A stretch of 38,016 nt of DNA from Actinomycetota bacterium (GTDB lineage Bacteria > Actinomycetota > Nitriliruptoria > Nitriliruptorales > Nitriliruptoraceae), in the NCBI GenBank assembly GCA_017852335.1, contig JAFMLG010000013.1:1-38016 (forward strand), given 5' to 3'. Position numbers and translations under genes: made by a program. Each line of letters begins with the position of its first letter. Position 1 is the first letter of the stretch. Shown here one piece after another: positions 23,381-30,350 of this stretch. The notes under the pieces are model-generated. The model was given only the letters and a program-made list of their open reading frames with translations, did not search any database and was not told where the DNA came from.

Positions 23381-24262
23381 TCAGCGGACGCCGGCGCCGG
23401 CGCGCGCCAGCGCGTCCGCGGCCGCGGCGCGCACCGCGCGTCCCGCGAGCACCCCCGCGAGATGGCGGCGGTAGGCGGCGTCGGCGTGCACGTCGTCCTG
23501 CGGCTCGACGAAACCCGCGACCGCGGCAGCGACGTCCACGACATCGAGATCCGCGGCGTCGCGCCCCGCGACCGCCGGCGAGAGGTCGAGCACGGCGGTA
23601 CCGGTCCCGACCCCGATGAAGGTCGCCCGCGCCCCGACGATGCGCCCACCGTCGACCGCGACCTCCGTCGCGACCCCGGCGAGGGCGTAGTCGCCGTGCC
23701 GGCGCGAGAGCTCGACGAACGCCGAGCCCGTCCCCGGCGCGGCGACCGGGACGCGCAGCTCGAGCGCGAGCTCGTCGGGGGCGACGTCGGACTCGAGCGG
23801 ACCGCGGACCAGGTCGGCGGCCTCGATGGAGCGACGACCGCGGACGCTCGCGACCTCGAGCGTCCCGCCGAGCAGCGCGACGACCGCGGGCATCTCGGCC
23901 GCGGGGTCGGCGTGGACGACGGACCCGACCGTGGTCCCGCGGTTGCGGATCACCGGGTGCGCGACGAGGTCGAGCGCGCGGCGCAGCAGCGGCTGGACCG
24001 CCGCGACCGCGTCGTCGCGACGCAGCCGCTCGTGCGTCACGCCGGCACCGATGCGGACGTGTCCGTCGGCGACCTCGAGCACGTCGAGCCCGGGGATGCG
24101 GCCGATGTCGATCAGCGCCGCCGGCTCCGCCAGCCGCATGTTGAGCAGCGGCACCAGGCTCTGCCCGCCCGCCAGGACCTTGGCACCGTCCAGCGCGGCC
24201 AGCAGCGTCAGCGCCTCCTCGACGGAGCGTGGCGCGTGGTAGGCGAACGGCGGTGGCTTCAT
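23381..24262 (-). CDS. coxM: Molybdenum hydroxylase FAD-binding subunit (CoxM type)
   Basis: A 293-residue FAD subunit. FAYHAPRSVEEALTLLAAL is the conserved start. FAD-binding motif 1 is KVLAGGQSLVPLLNMRLAEP with AGGQS at 31-35. Motif 2 is NRGTTVGSVVHADPAAEMPAV at about 107-127; the family's usual TIGG is TVGS here. SAFVELSRRHGDYALAGVA belongs to the C-terminal domain. It takes electrons from the iron-sulfur subunit and gives them to an acceptor such as quinone or NAD. Its ATG overlaps the NmrA-like stop codon by four bases, and coxS follows after 19 bases. Confidence 0.92.
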   Translation of the reverse strand: MKPPPFAYHAPRSVEEALTLLAALDGAKVLAGGQSLVPLLNMRLAEPAALIDIGRIPGLDVLEVADGHVRIGAGVTHERLRRDDAVAAVQPLLRRALDLVAHPVIRNRGTTVGSVVHADPAAEMPAVVALLGGTLEVASVRGRRSIEAADLVRGPLESDVAPDELALELRVPVAAPGTGSAFVELSRRHGDYALAGVATEVAVDGGRIVGARATFIGVGTGTAVLDLSPAVAGRDAADLDVVDVAAAVAGFVEPQDDVHADAAYRRHLAGVLAGRAVRAAAADALARAGAGVR

Positions 24263-25206
24263 GTCGGGTCGACCCCCCCAGCACCCTCGGGACGCTGACC
24301 CTCGACGCTACCCGAGCGCCCCTCCCGGCCCCCCTCCGGACCGGCGAGGACGCGCGCGACGACCGCCGGCATCGCCGTCGGCTCGCGTCCGAGGAGCGCG
24401 CGCAGCACGGTCGCGTCCCCGGGCGAGCCGTGCCGGTCGTAGTGCCGGACCATCGCGAGGAGACGGCGGCGCCGCTCCTCCCCCGCCGGCCCGGCGGGAG
24501 CGGCACCCGCGACCCATTCCTCGGGGTCCAGGCGCTCGGCCGTCACGCCGCGACCGAGCGCGGTCGCGGCGGCGGCGGCCACGTCGCGGGCCGAGACCTC
24601 GGCGGGGCCGCTCAGCTCGAAGGTCGCGTGGACGCCGAGCCCGTCGAGGAGGCAGCGGGACGCGACCTCCGCGACGTCGGCGAGGTCGACGAGGGCGCTC
24701 CGGGCGTCGACGTCGTAGGGCACGGCCAGCCGTCCGGCCCGCAGGGAGCCCGGGTCGCCGAGCAGGTTCTGCACGTAGGCGTTGGGCTGCAGCAGCGTCC
24801 ACGCGACGGCGGAGGCGAGCAGGACCTCCTCGGCCCGGGCCTTGTCCGCGTGGTGGGGCATCGCGGTCAGCTGCGGGTGGACGACCGAGTGCAGCACCGC
24901 ACGCCGGACCCCGGCGACCGCGCAGGCCGCGACCGCGGCCTCGGCCATCGCGACGTCGTCGGGGGACATGTTCGGCGCGATCAGGTGGACGGCGTCGGCG
25001 CCCTCGAGCGCCCGCGCGAGCAGCGCCGCGTCGCGCTGGTCGCCGACGACCGCGTCGACCCCCTCCGGCAGCCGCGCCGCGTGGTCGGGCGTGCGCACCA
25101 CGCCCGTCGCGGCGGCGCCGCGCGCGCGCACCGCGGCGAGGACGGCGCGGCCGGTCTTGCCGCCGGCACCGGTGACGACGACGCGGACGCGGGCGGGGAC
25201 CGTCAC
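24259..25206 (-). CDS. NmrA-like NAD(P)-binding protein
   Basis: A 315-residue atypical short-chain dehydrogenase. The N-terminal TGAGGKTG (residues 12-19, TGxxGxxG pattern) binds NAD(P). DAVVGDQRDAALLARALEGADAVHLIAP, VLHSVVHPQ and WTLLQPNAYVQNLL are typical of the NmrA/azoreductase-like group, whose members act as redox sensors or quinone/isoflavone-type reductases. The usual Tyr-x3-Lys catalytic pair of classical SDRs is not seen. It is locked into the operon by 4-base overlaps on both sides, between the DUF1116 gene and coxM. A step in the same pathway or a regulatory role are both open. Confidence 0.8.
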   Translation of the reverse strand: MTVPARVRVVVTGAGGKTGRAVLAAVRARGAAATGVVRTPDHAARLPEGVDAVVGDQRDAALLARALEGADAVHLIAPNMSPDDVAMAEAAVAACAVAGVRRAVLHSVVHPQLTAMPHHADKARAEEVLLASAVAWTLLQPNAYVQNLLGDPGSLRAGRLAVPYDVDARSALVDLADVAEVASRCLLDGLGVHATFELSGPAEVSARDVAAAAATALGRGVTAERLDPEEWVAGAAPAGPAGEERRRRLLAMVRHYDRHGSPGDATVLRALLGREPTAMPAVVARVLAGPEGGREGRSGSVEGQRPEGAGGVDPT

Positions 25207-26648
25207 GCCACCGCGCCGTCCGGCTCCGGTGCGAGCTCGGCGAGCGCGAGCACCGCGTCCCGGAACGCCGAGATCGGCGGGGTCACGAGCCCGGCGCCGA
25301 CCTGCCCGGTCCCGGCGACGCGGCCGGCGATGCCGGTGTTGACGACGGGCACGGTCCCGGTCCGGGCCACGAGCGTCGCGTCGATGCCGACGGGCGTGCC
25401 GCGCGACTCGAGGACCGGGATGCGCAGGTGCGGGTGCTCGGCCAGCGTGATGCCGTACATGCTGCGGGTCGCGGCCAGCGCGTCCGCGGCGCGGCCGCCG
25501 ATGAACCCGACGATCGCCGGCGCCGCGGCCATCGCGAACCCCCCGAGCCCCGCGGTCTCCATGATGGTCGAGTCGCCGATGTCGGGGTTCGCGTCCTCCG
25601 GCCCGTACCCGCTGAACAGCAGCCCCTGCGGCACCTGCGCCGGACCGGTGAACCAGCGGTCGCCGGTCCCGGACAGCTGGATGCCGAACTCGGTGCCGTT
25701 GCGCGCCATCGCGACGACGACGCTCGACCCCGGGAGGTCGCGGGCGGGGTCGGTCGCCGACTTGGCGGCCGGCATGCCGAGGTTGAGGAAGAAGTGCTCG
25801 TTGCCGTTGATGAACCGCACGACGTCGGCGACGGTCGAGCCGTCGAGCCCGGCCTCCAGGAGCGGCGGGACGAGCGCCCGCACGACGAGCGCCGAGCCGG
25901 CGCGGTTGCGGTTGTGCAGCTCGTCGCCCATCTGCAGCGCCTGCACCTCGATGGCGCGGAGGTCGAGCGAGCCGAGCCGTCCGACGGCGGCGGCCATCGC
26001 GGGCGCGAGGACCGCGGCCATCCACCGCAGCCGCTCGAGCACCTCGGGTCCGAACGCCCCGTAGCGCAGCACCTTGCCGAGGCCCTCGTTCAGGGTCGCG
26101 TGCGCGCGGTTGCCGAACGCCGCGTTCTCGACCACGAGCACCGGCATCGACGGGCTCACGACCCCGGCCATCGGGCCGACCGTCCGGTGGTGGTGGCAGG
26201 AGTCGAGCTCGATGGCGCCGCGCTCCGCGAGCGCCTCCGCCTCCTCCGGCGTGCTCGCCAGGCCCTCGAGGAGCATCGCGCCGATCAGCGCGCCGCGGAG
26301 GGGTCCCGAGGCCGCCTCCCAGGCGATGGGAGGGCCGGCGTGGAGGAACTGGCCGCGCTCGAGGCCGAGCGCCTCGGCCGCGGTCGAGACCCCGACCCAG
26401 TGCGGCTCGGCCGCGACGATCCGCTCGACCGCCGTCCGGTTCGCCTCGGCGCGCCGGGGGTCGGCGGCGATGCGCGCCAGCGCCGGACCGGTCCCCTCGA
26501 CGGGCGGGCGCCACTCGACGTCGAGGACGTCGACGCCCTGGTCGCGGAGGCTCGTCGAGAGCAGGTCGATGCCGGCGGCCGCGACGCGGGGCCGTCCGGC
26601 GAGCAGCGCGTCCGCCGCGCCGTGCGACGGCGTCGGGGATGCGGTCAT
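25203..26648 (-). CDS. DUF1116 / YlbE-like subunit of a carbamoyltransferase
   Basis: A 481-residue DUF1116 protein, homologous to E. coli YlbE (AllG). Signature stretches are GAMLLEGLASTPEEAEALAERGAIELDSCHHH, ALQMGDELHNRNRAGSALVVRAL, FINGNEHFFLNLGMPAAKSATDPA and GPEDANPDIGDSTIMETAGLGGFAMAAAP. In E. coli, FdrA, YlbE and YlbF together were reported to be the long-missing oxamate carbamoyltransferase of allantoin catabolism, turning oxalurate and phosphate into oxamate and carbamoyl phosphate. The same three plus carbamate kinase sit together here. ATG 26648 follows GGAGGTG and overlaps the fdrA stop. The actual ureide used here is unknown, since no allantoin genes are present. Confidence 0.87.
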   Translation of the reverse strand: MTASPTPSHGAADALLAGRPRVAAAGIDLLSTSLRDQGVDVLDVEWRPPVEGTGPALARIAADPRRAEANRTAVERIVAAEPHWVGVSTAAEALGLERGQFLHAGPPIAWEAASGPLRGALIGAMLLEGLASTPEEAEALAERGAIELDSCHHHRTVGPMAGVVSPSMPVLVVENAAFGNRAHATLNEGLGKVLRYGAFGPEVLERLRWMAAVLAPAMAAAVGRLGSLDLRAIEVQALQMGDELHNRNRAGSALVVRALVPPLLEAGLDGSTVADVVRFINGNEHFFLNLGMPAAKSATDPARDLPGSSVVVAMARNGTEFGIQLSGTGDRWFTGPAQVPQGLLFSGYGPEDANPDIGDSTIMETAGLGGFAMAAAPAIVGFIGGRAADALAATRSMYGITLAEHPHLRIPVLESRGTPVGIDATLVARTGTVPVVNTGIAGRVAGTGQVGAGLVTPPISAFRDAVLALAELAPEPDGAVA

Positions 26649-28117
26649 CGGGCACCTCCTGCGAGTGCGACGGCGAGGCGGGCCGCCTCCGCGTTCGAGA
26701 CGGTGACGTGGGCGCCCGCGGCCGCGAGGGCGGTGGCCTGCCGCTCGAGTCCCTGCGGGTCCCCGCGGCCGCCGCAGAGCGAGACGACGACGTCGAGCTC
26801 GCGGCCGGCGGTCGCGGCGTCGTCCCGGACCCTCGCGACGAGGGGGGCGAGCTCGGCGGCGGGGTCGGGGTGCGCGGCGTGCCCGAGCACGACGTCGAGG
26901 AGCAGGACCCGCGCGGTCGGAGCCTCGGCGAGGATGCGGTCGGCGCGGAGCCGCCCGTCGATCATCGGGTGCGGGCGACCGCGGGTGAACTCGTCCTCCC
27001 CGAGGTCGAGGAGGAGGTGTCCCGCGACGGGCGTGGCGCCGCCGACCCGCAGCGGGGCGGGGACGACGACGTTGGCGTGCACGTCTCCGAGCGCGGCGCG
27101 GGCGATCAGCACGGCCTCGGCGCAGAGCGTCCCGCCGGCGAACAGGCCGACGAGGCGACCGGGGGCGGAGGGGACGGGGCGCTCACCCCAGGACGGCCAC
27201 GGGTCGGGCACGCTCCCGCCGGCGGCGGCGCCGACGTCCGCGGCGACGGCCGTGAGGTCCGGCCGGCCCTCGCCGAGCAGCGCGGTCACGAGCGGGGTCC
27301 GCAGCGTGGCCACCACCTCCTCGACGCGGCGGGCTACCTCCGGGTCGGGCGGCTTCGAGAGCAGCACGATGCGCTCGGTCGCGGGGTCCTCGTCGAGCAT
27401 CCGCAGGGCCCGAAGCGTCGAGCGGCCGCCGACCGCGGCCGAGAGGTCGCGCCCGCCGACGCCGAGCACGTGCGAGACGCCGACGCCGGCGAGGTCGAGG
27501 AGGCAGGCCAGCTGCTGCGCGCCGGTGCCGCTGGCGGCGACGACGCCGACCGGTCCGGGGCGGACGACGTTCGCGAACCCGAGCCCGACCCCGCCGACGA
27601 TCGCGGTGCCGGCGTCGGGACCCATCACGAGCACCCCGCGCTCGTCGGCGCGGCGCTTCAGCGCGACCTCCTGCGCGACCGTCACGTTGTCGCTGAACAC
27701 CATGACGTGGACGCCCGCCTCGACGGCGTCGAGCGCCTCGACGAAGGCGTGGTCACCGGGGGTCGAGATCAGCGCGAGGTCGGCTCCGCGGGCGACGGCG
27801 TCGCCGACGGTCCGCGGTGCGGCCTCGCCGGCGTCGGCCGAGGACGCCGCCGGGCGCGCGGCCAGCGCCGCGGCGAGCGCCGCCAGCGCGGCGTCGAGCG
27901 CGGCCGCGTCGTGGGCCCGGACGGCCACGACCAGGTCGTCGGGACCGGCGGACGGGACGGCGAAGCCCAGGTCGCCGAGCAGCGCGACGTTCAGCTCGGT
28001 CGCCATCGCCACGAGGCCGGCCTCGACGCCCTCGACCGCCGTCACGGCTGCGCTGACCTGCATGAGCGCGACGGAGTCGGCGTAGTGGCCGCGGCGGACC
28101 TCGACGTGGTCGGTCAT
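26645..28117 (-). CDS. fdrA: FdrA-like carbamoyltransferase subunit
   Basis: A 490-residue FdrA protein, related in fold to the alpha subunit of succinyl-CoA synthetase. It opens with VEVRRGHYADSVALMQVS. Its first nucleotide-binding-like domain contains GVHVMVFSDNVTVAQEVALKRRADERGVLVMGPDAGTAI, then GPVGVVAASGTGAQQLACLLDLAGVGVSHVLGVGGRDL and LLSKPPDPEV. The C-terminal domain carries LVGLFAGGTLCAEAVLIA and HLLLDLGEDEFTRGRPHPMIDGRLRADRI. With DUF1116 and DUF2877 it should catalyse phosphorolysis of a carbamoylated amide. I choose ATG 28117 (GGAG six bases upstream, ATGA overlap with the upstream gene); an in-frame ATG at 28129 is the alternative. Confidence 0.88.
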   Translation of the reverse strand: MTDHVEVRRGHYADSVALMQVSAAVTAVEGVEAGLVAMATELNVALLGDLGFAVPSAGPDDLVVAVRAHDAAALDAALAALAAALAARPAASSADAGEAAPRTVGDAVARGADLALISTPGDHAFVEALDAVEAGVHVMVFSDNVTVAQEVALKRRADERGVLVMGPDAGTAIVGGVGLGFANVVRPGPVGVVAASGTGAQQLACLLDLAGVGVSHVLGVGGRDLSAAVGGRSTLRALRMLDEDPATERIVLLSKPPDPEVARRVEEVVATLRTPLVTALLGEGRPDLTAVAADVGAAAGGSVPDPWPSWGERPVPSAPGRLVGLFAGGTLCAEAVLIARAALGDVHANVVVPAPLRVGGATPVAGHLLLDLGEDEFTRGRPHPMIDGRLRADRILAEAPTARVLLLDVVLGHAAHPDPAAELAPLVARVRDDAATAGRELDVVVSLCGGRGDPQGLERQATALAAAGAHVTVSNAEAARLAVALAGGAR

Positions 28118-29124
28118 CGCGGGCTCCATGGGTCGGTGGCGACGAGCGCCGGTGCGTCGGACGGTCGGAGGATGGAGGACCGGAGGGCGGCGGGCGGGGG
28201 GACGGCGGGCTCGAGCGTGACCGCGGCGTCCGTCCCCGCGCCGGCCGCGAGGCGGAGGGCGAGGAGCATGCCCTCGGCGAGGTCGCGCCCGCTGCTGGCA
28301 CCGAGGGCGAGCAGATCGGCGAGCGCGGCCCGGGTCCCGCTCGGGTCCCGGCGGTCCGCCGGGGCCAGCAGGGCGAGCAGCAGGCGCGCGGCCGGCGAGA
28401 CCATCGCGCCCCCGACCGCGTCGCGCAGGAGCGAGGCCGAGAGCAGCGTCGTCCGGTCGGCCGCGATGTCGAGCACGGCGGACCGGACCGCGCCCAGCAC
28501 CGGGCCCGACCGCGTGTCGACGCCCGCGCGCCCGAGCACCGCGGCCGTCGCGAGGAGGCCGGCGAGGACGTCGTCCCCGGACGGGGTCAGGCCCGGTCCG
28601 ATCCCGACGAGCTCCCGGCCCGCGCCCGCGGCGGCCACGGGGTCCCGCCGGTCGAGGGCGTCGCGGAGCGCCCCGACGCGCGCGTCGACCGCGTCGGCGA
28701 CGGCGTCGGCGACGCGACGCGCGACCGCGTCGGTCACGAGGAGTCCCTCGAGCCGCCGGGCGGCAGCGGAGGGGTCCGCGCCCGCCGGGGGCCTCGGCCG
28801 CGGGTCGAACCATCGCGACGGGACGAGCCGGAGCGGACCGATGCGGACGACGCCCCCGCCGACGCCCGCGGACGCGTCCCGCGCGAGCCCCACGAGGCCG
28901 GCCCGGTCCCGCTCGACGGGGAGCACGAGCGCGGCCGGGGGTACCGCGGCGTCGCGTGTCACGACGGCGATCGTCCGGCTCGGATCCTGCGGGTCGGCGA
29001 GGTACAGGGCGGCGGGGAAGGCGGCGAGGACCTCGAGCGTCCGGTCGGGGCCGTCGACGTGGTCGGCGAGCAGGACGCTGACCGCGACGGGGACGCGCGT
29101 CGCGGCGCCGGGCGCGACGCTCAC
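28114..29124 (-). CDS. DUF2877 / YlbF-like subunit of a carbamoyltransferase
   Basis: A 336-residue DUF2877 protein, homologous to E. coli YlbF (AllH). The family signature LVGIGPGLTPSGDDVLAGLL is clearly present at about residues 167-186, and a conserved stretch TTLLSASLLRDAVGGAMVSPAARLLLALL follows. RIAVVTRDAAVPPAALVLP-like strands make up the N-terminal part. It is the third partner of the FdrA and DUF1116 subunits. Start GTG 29124 overlaps the carbamate kinase stop as GTGA, and the stop overlaps the fdrA start. The frame stays open upstream into the kinase gene, but that part is antisense-free shadow reading and not family-like. Confidence 0.83.
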   Translation of the reverse strand: MSVAPGAATRVPVAVSVLLADHVDGPDRTLEVLAAFPAALYLADPQDPSRTIAVVTRDAAVPPAALVLPVERDRAGLVGLARDASAGVGGGVVRIGPLRLVPSRWFDPRPRPPAGADPSAAARRLEGLLVTDAVARRVADAVADAVDARVGALRDALDRRDPVAAAGAGRELVGIGPGLTPSGDDVLAGLLATAAVLGRAGVDTRSGPVLGAVRSAVLDIAADRTTLLSASLLRDAVGGAMVSPAARLLLALLAPADRRDPSGTRAALADLLALGASSGRDLAEGMLLALRLAAGAGTDAAVTLEPAVPPPAALRSSILRPSDAPALVATDPWSPR

Positions 29125-30116
29125 GGCCGGTCCCCGACGACCCGCGTGCCGACCCGGCCCTCGAGCGCGGGACCGACCTCGTCGAGCGAGGCGATCACGG
29201 CCGAGTCCCCTCCGGCCTCCACGAACCGGCAGGCGGCCTCGACCTTGGGTCCCATCGAGCCGACACCGAAGGCGCCCGACGCGGCGAGCGCGCGGAGCTC
29301 GGCGACCGGGACCTCGCCGAGCCACCGCTCCTCGGGGGTGCCGTACCCGACGGCGACCCCGCGGACGTCGGTGAGGATCACGAAGCGGTCGGCACCGAGC
29401 TCGGTGGCGAGCAGGGCACCGGCGAGGTCCTTGTCGATGACCGCCTCGACGCCGCGGAGGCGGCCGTCATCCCCGCGCACGGTGGGGACGCCACCACCGC
29501 CGTTCGCGACCACGACCGCGCCGCCGTCGAGGAGGTCCCGGATGACCTCGAGCTCGAGCGACGCCAGCGGTGTCGGCGAGGGCACGGTCCGCCGCCACCC
29601 CGCCGCGGTCGCTGCGAAGGTCTGCCCGGTCCTCCGGCGACGCTCGACCTCGGCCTCGTCGGTGATCCTCGGGCCGACCGGCTTGGTCGGGGCCGAGAAG
29701 GCCGGGTCGTCGGCCGCGACGAGGACGCGGCTGACCAGCGGGACGACGGTCCGGGGCGCTCCGTGGCCCGCGAGCTCGTCGCCGAGCGCGTTGGCGAGCG
29801 TGAAGCCGATCGTGGCCTGGGTCTGCGCCACGCACCAGTCGAGCGGGACCGGCGGGACGACGTCGCGGGCGAGCTCGTTCTTCAGCAGCAGGTTCCCGAC
29901 CTGCGGGCCGTTCCCGTGGGTCAGGACGACCTGGCGAACGCCGCCGGCGATGACCCCGGCCAGCCCTGCCATCGCCGCCGCGATCGACGCGGTCTGCTCG
30001 TCGGCGGTCCCGGTCCGCCCGGCGGGGACGATGGCGTTCCCGCCGAGCGCGACGACCACGCGCTCGGACCCGAGGGACCCCCCGGACCCCCCGGAGCGAC
30101 GTGTCCTCGCCGCCAC
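29121..30116 (-). CDS. arcC: Carbamate kinase
   Basis: A 331-residue amino-acid-kinase-fold enzyme. VVVALGGNAIVPAGRTGTADEQ (from about residue 20), VVLTHGNGPQVGNLLLKNEL, PLDWCVAQTQATIGF, VVANGGGGVPTV, VEAVIDKDLAGALLATELGADRFVILTDV and FGVGSMGPKVEAACRFVEAGG are textbook carbamate kinase motifs. It makes ATP from carbamoyl phosphate and ADP, releasing carbamate, which decays to ammonia and CO2. It is the first gene of the leftward operon, directly before the three carbamoyltransferase subunits, so catabolic ATP formation is the likely direction. GTG 30116 follows GGGAGGTG. The N-terminal 17 residues (ARTRRSGGSGGS) are an extra, low-complexity extension. Confidence 0.93.
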   Translation of the reverse strand: MAARTRRSGGSGGSLGSERVVVALGGNAIVPAGRTGTADEQTASIAAAMAGLAGVIAGGVRQVVLTHGNGPQVGNLLLKNELARDVVPPVPLDWCVAQTQATIGFTLANALGDELAGHGAPRTVVPLVSRVLVAADDPAFSAPTKPVGPRITDEAEVERRRRTGQTFAATAAGWRRTVPSPTPLASLELEVIRDLLDGGAVVVANGGGGVPTVRGDDGRLRGVEAVIDKDLAGALLATELGADRFVILTDVRGVAVGYGTPEERWLGEVPVAELRALAASGAFGVGSMGPKVEAACRFVEAGGDSAVIASLDEVGPALEGRVGTRVVGDRP

Positions 30117-30161
30117 GTGCGGCACCTCCCGACCGACGGCGCTGCGTCCGGCGGCCACCGC

Positions 30162-30167
30162 ACGGTA
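30162..30167 (-). promoter_or_regulatory. Candidate -10 box for the carbamate kinase-to-amidase operon
   Basis: TACCGT on the minus strand fits the TANNNT pattern and lies 45 bases upstream of the carbamate kinase GTG, in the 234-base gap before the permease gene. No -35 box is obvious. Nothing else in this gap looks coding. Confidence 0.25.
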
Positions 30168-30277
30168 CGGGCGCGTCGGGGCCGGCTCCTCGGCAGGGTG
30201 CGACGAGCCCCGGTCCGGCCGCTCGTCAGGTCCTGCCCATCCGCCGAGGCGTCGGTCGCGACCGGCCCCGGACGCGA

Positions 30278-30305
30278 GCGGGGCCACCCCGAGGGGTGGC
30301 CCCGC
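30278..30305. terminator. Hairpin terminator after the permease gene
   Basis: GCGGGGCCACCCC (30278-30290) pairs perfectly with GGGGTGGCCCCGC (30293-30305). The formal loop is two bases, so the innermost pair probably opens. It starts 45 bases beyond the permease stop codon on the minus strand. There is no T-run, as is common for actinobacterial terminators. It should separate the permease transcript from the carbamate kinase operon. Confidence 0.65.
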
Positions 30306-30350
30306 CGCGTGCGGAGTCCGTGGCCCGGCCGATGCGGCCGGGCCCGACCG

